NCBI GenBank assembly: GCA_022376515.1
Contig: WTXI01000022.1
Coordinates: 62,001 to 126,000 of the forward strand
Length of the DNA: 64,000 nucleotides
From: Lactifluus volemus
Lineage: Eukaryota > Basidiomycota > Agaricomycetes > Russulales > Russulaceae
Direction of reading: 5' to 3'
Below, piece after piece: positions 33,026 to 43,614 of the stretch. Position numbers and translations under genes: made by a program. The notes beneath the pieces were generated by a model that made no database searches, had not been told where the DNA came from, and saw only the letters and a list, made by a program, of their open reading frames with translations. Positions within the stretch are counted from its first letter, which is position 1. Each line of letters opens with the position of its first letter.

Positions 33026-35404
33026 ATGCTGTCTATTCTAGCCCTCACAGTGCCGTCTATAGAAGAGCCTCCGTCCAAGCGAACCAAGGTCAATCAGGCT
33101 AAGAACAGAGGAAATGTAAAGAGTATTCTGTTTAAGAGGTTTCACGGCTGCTTGAGTGAACTTCCGACTATGCCTTTGGATGTTTTGTACGAGGTAGGTG
33201 GTATACTTTGCTTCTGCGCTCTAACAAGATCTGACATGTGGACGTTAAGATTTTTGTTCATCTCTCACCCGCGGACTTGCTGTCGCTTGGTCGCGTGAGC
33301 AAGGCGTTTCGTTTCGTTCTCATGTCTCGGCAGTCTTCATTTCTTTGGAATGCGTCCCTTTACAATTTTGGTGCTCCACCTTGCCCCCAAGATATGTGCC
33401 CCCCGGCATGGTCTCATCTACTTTTTGGCAGTACAAACTGCAATGTAAGTAACCCATTTTTTAAACGGTGATGGTCCAGAGCGTCATTTACAAATTGCGC
33501 GGTTTCAGAGTTGCGGTGCACCGCGGGTCACTAAAATTTTGTTTTCCTTGCGTCGCCGTGCATGCAAGTCCTGTTTGAGATCTCAGTAAGCGGCTAACCT
33601 TGTTACCTTAAACGCACAATATTCTGACCCTTCCAGTCTGCTTTGCTCTCTAGATGCGCCAGAGTACGAAGACATGATCCGATTCGATACAGGTCAGTTT
33701 AACCGCCATCGCCCGCGTGCGTTCGCTCAATACTTTAATAGGGAACGCGAAAAGTGTTAATCACCCATCGAGGACCTTATGTGTTAAACACTGGTGGGAC
33801 GAAGATGTTCAGGCGTTCAAGGATGAACTACACGCACATGAGCGCGCCGACCAAGTTCCTGACTGCGTTCTTCCCAATACAACGGCAACCACCACTGAAT
33901 TCTTGGAAGAAAAGAAGAAGTTGGTCGTAGACAACCAAGAGGTAATTCTCCTACACAATGTTCATGTACAGGGCTCTAAATTGACCTCCATTCTAGCATG
34001 CCGCCAATGCTTGGCATGGGAAAAGGCCCGCGAGACAGAGCGCAACAATGTATTGTCTGACGCCAGGGAAAAGCGCTTTAACTAGTACGTGTTTTGACTC
34101 ACGGCCGAGATGGTTGCTCATGCGATGCCTTGGCAGCATAAAAACAAAGTTCCCCAGCCCTTACTATCTGGAGGCAGATGTGAAGATACTTCGCTTGCAT
34201 CGTGAAGTGAGGACCAGCAAGCCTATCACTGATCGAGGTATGTCTGGTTGGCATTGTGACCTTATCTCTCCTAACATGCAATGATCTAGCATGGCAGCGT
34301 GTCGAACCAATCCTCCGTCCTCGGTCAATGATGCCAGGCACCAACGCCTGATGCGTGAAGGAGGAGAAGCTTACCATCAGCGTTGGAATGTCTTGGTAAC
34401 CCATTACGGGGACTTTTTGAAGACACTCCCCCCACTCCATTTAGCTCTTGGGCCGACAGCTGTCGAGTTCTTGAGCGAGAGCCAGGCCCTCGCAGATGCT
34501 GTAGCATTTGGTAGCGATCATGAGAGTCCACAACTCATAGCCCAGATATCTGAGGCGATAGGTAGACTCGAGCTCGAAATTGAGACGGAGAAACAGAAAC
34601 GGGCGAACCTGTTACGGTCTCTTCTTCCAAGAGGCAATGTTCCTGAGTATGCGACGGACGAAGAGGCGCTCGGCCTCGCAACATCCATATATGAATGCTC
34701 TGATTGCCATCTCTCGGCTTCTGGGCTTCACATGCTTGCGCACCAATGCGACCGTGCACAGAAACTGAAAGGATTCAGCCCTCAGTTAAGCGTGCTAGGC
34801 AGGGCTGCCGTGGAGGAGCTTCTTCAGCGTTTGGGACTCGGAAGGGAGACTACGGCGCTGGAGCTGGACAGGAGGAACGATAGGTTCATTTGCCTCGGAT
34901 GCCCGCGCGCGTCCTTTATCCAGAACGGGGTAGACGTGCTCGGGCGTTGTGTGCGGGACTGGCGCTCATGCGTAAGGATTGTTTTCAGCCCGGTTTGGCG
35001 CCACAGTGTTGATGGGTTTTTCAGATTGCTCACGCGATTGGTGCGAAGAAAGAACGTTGGCACGTCGACGAACCCATCTGGTCGTTGGTCAGGACGACGG
35101 AAACAGTGCCGATAAGCGGGGACGAGTACTCGAGTTACCACGCATTTGCATGCTTGCATTGCCCGATAAGAATCGATCCCGCCAGCGGCGACGTTCAGTG
35201 GTTCAGGAATGTATCCACGGTCAAGGAACATGTCAGGACGGTGTGAGTCCCTTCATTTGTCCTACAGGACCTAGTAGCAGGAGATTTGACACAGCGATAC
35301 TCACCAGGCATTGGAGGAACCGGCCGATGGAGGGAGAAGACTTTTATTATAACGTTGGGACGACCCGGTCTGGCTGTAGGTCCCTGCTAGCGATGGCCAA
35401 ATGA
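33026..35404 (+). pseudogene. F-box protein with zinc-binding cysteine pairs, copy 1 (frame broken)
   Basis: ATG 33026 opens MLSILALTVPSIEEPPSKRT. The F-box is LSELPTMPLDVLYE joined across a 60-bp intron to IFVHLSPADLLSLGRVSKAF, then a CSCGAPRVTKILF and RRRACKSCL cysteine module (CX2C...CX2C). Later exons give KHWWDEDVQAFKDEL, CRQCLAWEKA, the long exon with YECSDCHLSASGLHMLAHQC and DRFICLGCP, and a last part with CLHCP. F-box proteins are SCF ubiquitin-ligase adaptors; the cysteine clusters look zinc-binding. At about 34322 one base is missing relative to copy 2 (CCTCG-GTCAATG against CCTAGAGTCAATG), so WQRVEPILRPR runs to a stop and the C-terminal half would be lost. Truncated gene or sequence error. 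Confidence 0.7.
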
Positions 35405-37059
35405 AGAGACCGCCGTAGAACGGCGGCGAGACCTCTCCGGCGATACACGTGCTCACGAGGTTTTCAAGTTCAACCAAATAACCGTTGTGGCTGCTGTGGA
35501 CTGTTCATAACCATTATGGGAGATTTGAGTCTATGAGAGTATGCCAAGTTTTTTTTTTTTGCCAATCCATCAACACATGTACACGACCGTGACGCTCCCC
35601 AGAAATAGTGCTTACCGTAACAAATTTTGGACTTGACGAGTTAACCAAATGTATATCCGTAGTGTTGTTTTCCAACTGTACATAGCGAACTGTACATAAC
35701 CGACGAGTTGGGCCATGCCAGTGGTTGGGTAATGGATCGCTTCGAATTTCTTGCTCAGTCACCACAAAACCTGACATATGGCATCCAGTATGCTAAATTT
35801 TCGCCCAAAATACATACGAATATGGTTGTTTATATGTGGTGTGATCCGTTACCCAACCATGGTCAGTCTGTCATTGCTACTAGGACTATCTAGAGATGGA
35901 TCTACAAACTTATAACAAAGCGGTATTTATGGCTTTCGCTGCCACTGACTCACAACCACTGATATGGTAATCTCGTAACCGACACATTAGATGATCATCT
36001 TGGTGATGAACGCGGCGCCGCGTTTGCGTACAGTACCCTCAAGTCCCGCACCCAGGTCGGCAAAGTGGGCGAGCACAGCCGCTGCTCGTACAGCTGCACT
36101 GTCGGCGTCGGCGTGGTCTGGATCTGAGACCCTTTTGGGGACACGGAAAACGGCGTCCTTGCGTTTGCGTGGGGTACTGGTGGCCGTAGTCGCGGTTGTG
36201 AGTTGGTGGGACATGGTGGGTATTCGGTATCGGTGATAGGGAGTACTGTCCGTAGTATGACTGATGAGGAGGTCGAGGAGGAGGGATCGTGGGGGGATAC
36301 CGGTGAGAGGGTGTTGGAAATTGGGATAGAGATGTAAGAAAGGGATTAACGTGTGTGGTTGATGGGGTGGAACAACGAGACCCGGCTCGTCATGCGCGTT
36401 TGTATCTGCACCCACACCTGCAACCGCGTCTACACCTGCACGTGGAACGTCTTCCTTCCGATCGCCCCTTCATTCGACCCTCTGCTTCCCGCCCTGCACC
36501 ATTTCATCTATGTGCGCGAGATCAACACGCATAGCATCAAGGTACAGTCCCAGACCCGCAAGGGGTGGCGTGGTATCGAACTCGCCTCGCTTCCGCGCGC
36601 GCGCGGTGTTACATGCGAGGAAGTCACAGATGCGAGTTAGCGCTCGTAGTGGGTCCTCGCTACGTCCGTTGTTGAAGGCTCGAGCTCGCGCTGGGTCTTC
36701 GTGAGCGAGAGAGGAGAGTGCTTGGCGCGGAGTGCGGCTGGGGCGTGATTGTGATCTTGGGCTCGAGGAGAAATGTGGCGTGCCGCCCACCCGGCACGCC
36801 GCGATGTTGGTGTGGGGTCGATGAGCCTGAGCAGGAAGGCGGAGATGAGGGCGAAGATAGCGATGACCATCATCAGACCCGTCGCGCAAAATACAAGGAT
36901 TATATGAAACAGCTGGGCAGATACGGTCCCTGATGCGGGTATTCCGCAGGGAGAGTGCACACTGGGTTTCATGATTACAAAAATCAGAGTAATAGAGGGA
37001 CTGCAAGGATCGCGTGTAGATATAGCCCTGAGAGGGGCACAAGAGGCACAAGCCCTACA
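35405..37059. other. No confident gene; possible small minus-strand gene
   Basis: The minus strand at 36637-36972 has a hydrophobic run (LFHIILVFCATGLMMVIAIF) followed by polar sequence. An overlapping frame at 36470-36700 has ALTRICDFLACNTARARKRG. Another short minus-strand frame (35990-36215) encodes a basic SHQLTTATTATSTPRKRKDA stretch. The region is GC-rich with regular short frames, but I could not build a consistent exon chain or recognise a family. Confidence 0.3.
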
Positions 37060-37240
37060 AACTCTCGGACGTAGACTTGATCAAGCTGAGAGACGCGACC
37101 CTCCCTTCCAGTCATTGTGGTGTCCTTCAAGGAGATGTTGAGATTACTTCCGCTGCCCGTCTTGAGCTCAGCAGTAACGGTATGTCCGAGAGACTCGTGC
37201 TTGGGCTCGCGTAAAAGTTTGACGGGAACTCTCAAACATT
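37060..37240 (-). pseudogene. SMD3 fragment, dead duplicate
   Basis: The minus strand reads [19 protein letters not shown], then AELKTG, then LNISLKDTTMTGREGRVSQL. This is SmD3 with changes, an insertion near the start, and loss of the segment [11 protein letters not shown] together with intron 1. It lacks the later exons. It marks the left part of the duplicated segment. Confidence 0.88.
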
Positions 37241-37940
37241 TTCCGAAATATTGGGTAAAAACAGGTCAAAGACAAACCAAGTTAGTTTCATTAGTATTTC
37301 ATTCCTACTACTGTAGGTATGTTATATATTATTAATACTCAATAATAATTTTTGTGAATCGTGGCAGCAGTTGCGGTTACAAAGGAATGTGTCGTTCATC
37401 CAGAAACAGTGTCCCATAAACCACTGAAATGGGGGAGTTTCCACATTTTTCGCATTCCCCTCTCGAGATGACGTCACGACGAGCCAGGCTGAGCAGACCA
37501 CCCCACCTGCCGAACTTGGTCATTCTATAAGTAGGGTGGATCCAACAACGCCAACACTGGCAGCTACCGTACTGGTATTGCGCCGTTCCATATCACAGAA
37601 CTGCATCAATTTTGTGCCAATTGCCAACGGCGGCTGCCTACTGCCACTGAACAAGGAAGTAGCAAAAGTGAGCGCCGGCTCATACGGGCCCGGTGCCAGC
37701 TGGATATGTGGACCCCGGTCCGGCCGATTACGTTATTAATAATTCTTTAAATGTTTTTGGTCGTATAGCCTATTTTGGAACAAATGGCGAGCCCCCGCCG
37801 GAATGCTGTGCGAACTTGAAGTGCCCAGCGGCTGAGGATCTTCGCCAACTTTCGCCGCCAACAGGATATCGATGGACTGTCTACAGGGAAAAAGAGTGAT
37901 CAAAGCAGACATATGCTTAACACATTCTCTATCATGAGTC

Positions 37941-39895
37941 ATGACGTCCAGCAATACTGGCAAAATTAATTTTGTGCGTTATAAAGCAAGATCTCTCTGC
38001 AAAGAACTTGACACTCTGGGGTCCTCGACTTTCCAGCCAAAAAAACGACAGCGCTTGCTCTCGCTCAGCCGCGTGCACGAGGCAATCTCATATCTATGGA
38101 ATGCGTGCCTTGACCGCTGCAGGGCTCCACCTTTCCCGCAAGATATGTCCCCTGCGGCATGGCCTCATTTACTCTTTGGCGGTACAAATTGCCACGTGAG
38201 TAACCCATTTTGTACTGGATGGTCCAGAATCATGTACAAGCTGCATGATCCAGAGTTGTAGCGCACCACAGATAATAAAGATGTTGTTATCTACGCCGTC
38301 GTCTATTCAAGTCCTGCTTGATATCTCAGTAAGTGGTCGACCTCGTTACCTTGCGTGATCAGCATTCTGACTTTTCCAGTCCCCGCTGCTCACTGGATGT
38401 GCCAAGGGACCACACAGATATGTTACGGTTAGTCGAGTGCCATCCCTCGTGCATTGACTCAATATGTTACTAGTGTGCGCGAAAAGACTTATCCACCCAT
38501 CAACGCCCTTATGCGTTAAACACTGGTGGGGTGAAGGTGTCCATGCGTTCAGCGCCGAATTACATGTACATTATCACACTACCCTTGATCCTGATGATGT
38601 TCTCCATGACGCAGAGACGACCGTCTCTGAATTCATGGAAAGAGCCTAGCACATTCCCATATGCTTGGCATAGGAAAAGGCGGCTCGCGAGACAGAGTGC
38701 AGGAATCGCGTCAGGGAAAAACGTTTAGAATAGTAGGCAATGTAGGTCACAGCGTAGGTGGTTAGCTCATACCAGTACCTTGTCTTGGCAACATCAGGGG
38801 CCAGTTCCCCAGCCCCTACAATCTGGTGGAAGATGTGAACATCCTACGCATGGATTTTGAAGTGAGAACTGCCGAGCCTATGTCGGATAGAGGTGTGTGG
38901 TTGGCTTCGTAACATTGTCTCACCTGACGCGTAATGGCAATGTGTCGAACCAGGGCTCCGTCCTAGAGTCAATGATGCCAGGCACCGACACCTGGTACTA
39001 CGTGATGGAGGAGAGGGTTACCATCAATGCTGGAGCCAATACGGGAAGTTTTTGAAGACACTTCACCCACTTCACGTAGCTCTCGCGCCGACAACTGTTG
39101 AGTTCCTGTTCGAGAACCAGGTTCTAGCAGATGCAGCAGCGTTTGGTAGGATTTATGGTAGTCAAGGACTCATAGCCCAGATCTCCGAGGTAATATGCAG
39201 ACTCAGAGTCGAAATAGAGGAGCAAAAGCGAAAACGGGCGAGTCTGTTACGATCACTTTTTCCAAGTGACAGTGTTCCTGAAAGAAAATGCAACGGACGA
39301 TGAGGCCCTTGGTCCGACAATCAAAGCATTCATATATGGACGTTCGCAACGTCTATTTATGAATGCTCTGATTGTCGTCTCCCATCTCCTGGGCTTCACA
39401 TGCTTGCGCACACCTGCGACCATGCGCTGAGACCGAAAATACTCAGGCCTCGGTTCAGTGTGCTCGGCAGGACGGTCATAGCGGACCTTTTTCAGCATCT
39501 GGAACTCGGAAAGGAGACCACGGCCCTTGAGCTGAACCGGAAGAACGATAGATTTGTTTGGATCGAGTGCCCCCGTTCGCCGTCCTTCCAGAACCTCGTA
39601 AACTGTGTTCGGGCGTCCAAAGCGGGACTGGCGCTCATGCGTAGGTTTTGATTTCGCCTGTTGTGGTTTATTCGTTGACGTGACATACACTGCAGATTGC
39701 TGATACGATTGGCCCACGATGGCACACAGACTCGGAAGATCCCGTGTGGATGTTGGTCGGGACGACGGAAACGGCGGCGATAAGGGGATATGAGGACACA
39801 GGAGTTTGACAGACTGACACCTAGCAGACATCGGAAGAACGGACCGATGGAGGGAAAAGGCTTTGAGGAAAAACGTCTGGCCGTAAGTGGCGCGC
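37941..39895 (+). pseudogene. F-box paralogue, copy 2 (degenerate)
   Basis: Recognisable blocks in order are LLSLSRVHEAISYLWNACLD, PQDMSPAAWPHLLFGGTNCH, KHWWGEGVHAFSAEL, LHPLHVALAPTTVEFL, EIEEQKRKRASLLRSLFPSD, CRLPSPGLHMLAHTCDHA and KETTALELNRKNDRFVWIEC. The first half of the F-box (LSELPTMPLD) is missing, several exons are shortened with stops, and a short inverted duplication has been inserted at 39315-39377. The residue Cys in the FICLGCP finger is replaced (FVWIEC). Clearly non-functional. Confidence 0.88.
39315..39377. repeat. Inverted duplication (29-bp arms, 5-bp loop)
   Basis: Arms 39315-39343 and 39349-39377 are near-perfect inverted copies of the sequence encoding TSIYECSD. The right arm matches the parental coding strand, and the left arm is its reverse complement inserted in front. 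Confidence 0.85.
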
Positions 39896-40221
39896 TGCTA
39901 CTGGAGCGGCCACGAGGTCTCTTTGGTCGGAGATTTCCTGAATTACAATACTAGTAAAGACGTGTGTGCATGTACTAGTACAGTACTAGGGGCCACATTG
40001 CTGTGAACGTCTGGGGACTGAATATAGCGCTTATAAGTTGTATGGATAGTTCGCGCCGGCTTACCGGTTTCATGAACGCGCGTGGATCGACGGGTCGTTG
40101 ATGCTTATTCGGCACTCGTGAACTTAAAATGGAAAGTTGCCTCACCGTGAACGCGTGAACAGGAGAATGTAAATTGGCAACATCACGAGACAACCGAGGA
40201 GAGCCATCCTTGCTTCCTACC

Positions 40222-42825
40222 ATGATAGGCCCGGGCCTACAATCAACCCGACCTATAGCTTCATCTTCTTCTGCAAATCTCGGTAGCACCGCATATTTCT
40301 CTCTAGAAGCCTCGATGGAGGCTCTCCGGGCGGACATCACTTCCGGTCTCATCAATTTTGATTCCGGATCTAGTAATTGTACGTATCATATATCCGCATC
40401 TAGCCAGTGCGAGGGACACAAACTATTTGCACTACTCGGTACCAGTAGCAGATCATCCAGCAAAACGAGCAAAGACGACCTCGACTGTCAGTGACAAAGT
40501 AAGGATCGGCCCTTCTAAGAGGGTCCGCGGGCGATTGAGTGAGCTCCCGTCAATGCCTTTGGATATTTTATACGAGGTGCGGGATATCTCTTTGATCCAA
40601 TATCAAGTCAACCAATCCTGGACCGGTGTCGCTTCTGGCACCCAGATTTTCGGACATCTTCCACCTTCAGGCTTACTTTCGCTTAGTCGCGTATCTAAAG
40701 CTTTTCGTCAACTTCTCATGTCTCGCAGCTCTCTATTCTTGTGGAAGACATCCTATAGTCTGATCCCCGACGTTCCAACTTGCCCTGAAGATATGTCCGA
40801 ACCAGCGTGGGCTCATCTACTCTTCGGGGGTGCTTATTGCTATGTACGTTGGTTGTCGCACGTCGAGTTGTTCAGCTTCAAATTCAAAGCGAACGATTCA
40901 GACCTGTGGCGCAAAGCCTGTAGCGAAAATCTTGTTTTCCTTTCGTCGTCGTGCTTGCAAGTCCTGCATGAAAGCCCAGTGAGCGACCAACCTCTTTCCA
41001 ACACCATCTTCCAACTGAGGATTTTTAGTCTGCTTTGTGCGCGCTCAGTACCAATGGAGATTAGACGCGCGGTCCCTTCGGACACTGGTTAGTTAAACTT
41101 CAGGTGCTCAGATACTCTAATCCATTATATTGTAGGACATTCCAGAGCTAGCATTCATCGACCATGGGGTCAAATGTGCATTGAACATTGGTGGAATGAA
41201 GATGTTCAGGTATTCCGGGACGAACTTGACGCCCTGAAGCGCCCTGCGTGCGGCCAAGACGGCGCTGCGGTTAACACGGATGATATTGTCTCCGAATTCT
41301 TGCAAAGAAAGAAGAAGAAGGCTGCAGATATCAAAGAGGTGAGCTTTCGACATGTCGTCCATAACCAGGTCTTCGACCCATCCCATGATTAGCATTCCAC
41401 CATTTGTTTGGAGTGGGAAAAGGACCGCAATGCAGATCGCAACTCTGTATTGTCCGATGTCCGAGCCAAACGTTTCGAGGCGTACGTTTATGAAATTTAG
41501 ATACTCCTCATAATCGGAACGGTGTCTCACAGGCTGGTGGTAGTATTAGGGCCCGCTTCTTCGAGCTAGGGTATGTAGATGAAGATATCCAAGGACTGCA
41601 TGGTCATCACGAAGTGAGCAACACCAAGCCTATGTCCGATCGAGGTGCGCCCGCCTGATACTAGTAGTTATCCATGTTATCTCACATGACACTATATAAG
41701 TGTGGCAACGTATCGAGCCGCTTCTCATCCCCGAGATCAACAAGGCCAGAGACCTGCGCTTGCAGCGTGAGGGACGTTACCTCGGACGCAGGGCTGTCGT
41801 CCTAGATCAATACGTGAAGTTTATGAAGACACTGTCGGAATTGTCACCACTCCTCCTGGCTCTATCGCCTACATTTTCAGAGTTCTTGTGCGGGGATCGG
41901 ACTCTGGCAAACGTCGTAGCACTCGACAATGACATTATTGGCCCTGGGCTAGTGGAGCAGGCTAGCGAAGCGATAAGCAGGCTCATCGATGGGCTAGAAA
42001 TACGGAGGCTGGAACGCTCCATCTTTCTACGGTCCCTTCTTCCTGAAAATGATGCTTTCGAGAGCGCGACGGATGAAGAAGTCCTTGGCCTGGCCACGTC
42101 TGTGTACGAATGCGCCCCTTGTCATCTGCGAATCTCTGGGCTTCACATGCTCGCACATCGTTGCCGTGGTCCACAAAAGCATAGGATCCAGTATCCTCGA
42201 TTCAGCGAGGAAGGCAGAAAGACCGTCGAGGTACTTCTCGGGCTGTTGGGGCTCGGAGAGAAAACCACGGCTCTAGAACTGGACAGGAGGGGCGACAGAT
42301 TCGTATGTTTGCGATGCCCCTTGTTGTCCTTTGGTGGACGTGGCGCATGCGTGCAAGGGCGCTACGCACGGGACTGGCGCTCATGCGTATGTTTCTTTTT
42401 CTTGTTTTTCCTTTCACTTCCTACGATTGTACCGTTAACGTTGCATGCACTGCAGGTTGCCCATGCTACCGGCCCGAAGCAAGAACGGTCGCACAAGGGT
42501 GGCTTTGAATTTCATTTGGTCGAAGAGTCGAAGACTGCGGGGATCCAATGGTGCGGGGACCGGCACCTTGCTGCGTATTCGTGCAAGCGCTGCCCGCTTC
42601 CCGTCGTTGGCCGTGGCGCAAACGTCGAATGGCGTGGGCTCGATGTGATCAAGGAGCACATCAATCAGCGGTGAGTTCCCAAACGATGACGATCATCGAT
42701 CTTTCTCTCACGACGCTCGCGCATATAGACACCATCAAGGTGGACCACTGGAGGGGGACGATTTCTTCTTCAATCTCGCGTTGCCGCGATCAGGTATCAC
42801 GTCAATCAGGGTAATTGAAATCTAG
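40222..42825 (+). CDS. F-box protein with zinc-binding cysteine pairs, copy 3 (best-preserved)
   Basis: ATG 40222 (MIGPGLQSTRPIASSSSANL) and an intron ending before HPAKRAKTTSTVSDKVRIG lead to the F-box RGRLSELPSMPLDILYE | IFGHLPPSGLLSLSRVSKAF. Then come PAWAHLLFGGAYCY joined to TCGAKPVAKILFSFRRRACKSC (CX2C...CX2C), EHWWNEDVQVFRDELDAL, ICLEWEKDR, and the long exon from 41700 with YECAPCHLRISGLHMLAHRC and DRFVCLRCP. Further exons give YSCKRCPLP and EGDDFFFNLALPRSG, ending TAG 42825. All joins checked keep frame, including one using the acceptor GGTGGTAG near 41542. Likely role: SCF substrate adaptor; substrate unknown. The only one of the four copies without a visible break. Confidence 0.72.
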
Positions 42826-43614
42826 CTACGAGGATGCACCTATACAACATGACGGCATAGTGTTCTGTTCAAGTTCTTACCCCCACGTCTCCATATTGTA
42901 TCGTCATGCAATCTTGTATCATACACGGATGGGCCTTCGACCAGTGACCTTATGTCATACCTGTATTTATTTGGGTCTTGCACACGGAATATTTATTACT
43001 GTTTCTTGACATGCCTTTCATGGCGCGAGAGTACAAGAAGAGTGGTATTCGTAGCCGGTGAGCTCTGCAAGTCCTTACAATGTACAATGGCCTCCGTTGG
43101 TGTATGCTTTACCTGACATTTCTGCATGCTTGCTCGCACTGGCCGGGACCATCGCCGTGTTTCTCATACGTTCGAGTGACTTCTGGGAGAGTGTGTAGTC
43201 CTTCTATAAGCCTCTGTGTTCACACCTGTGGCAAATAGTAGATGGCATGAGGATGCAGCGCCGCATGGCCACCGCATCACAACAGTTTATGCGATCAATG
43301 GTGCAAGCCATCACTTTTGTGTTGCGGACATTAGATGAACGGAATGCTTTGTTTGCTTGATCTCCTCTTTTATGCTCTACGGTGTTACTGGGATTGTTGA
43401 AAGAGAGCAGGGTGTTTGTCCCCCATTCATTTTCTACCAAGTGACCCGGTCACGAGATCTCGAGTTCCTGCCGCTGCGCCGCAACGGTCATTGTTTTTCC
43501 ATAATTGGTGCGTGTAATTAGGGCGCGGCATTTAACCCAGCCGACGCAGCCGTTGGCCCGTTGCTAGTGGGTTGCGCTTTTTCAACATCTTTCCACACAA
43601 TCTGCAACTGATCA
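42826..43614. other. Spacer between F-box copies 3 and 4
   Basis: No gene recognised on either strand. Confidence 0.5.

Larger units (their letters stand above)
31905..35404 (+). repeat. Segmental duplication, left copy
   Basis: From inside SMD3 (about 31905) through the intergenic AT-rich stretch to the end of the first F-box gene, the sequence is matched in order and orientation by about 37070-39895. Shared landmarks include TAGACTTGATCAAGCTGAGA (31912/37070), the ATGTTATATATTATTAAT tract (about 32230/37320) and GTGTCGTTCATCC (about 32308/37390). Confidence 0.8.
37070..39895 (+). repeat. Segmental duplication, right copy
   Basis: Diverged direct copy of about 31905-35404, shorter by several hundred bases through deletions in SMD3, the F-box start and linker exons. 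Confidence 0.8.

Noticed and set aside
41117..41530. Minus-strand frame of 137 codons
   Set aside because: Antisense of F-box copy 3 exons and introns, which read correctly on the plus strand.
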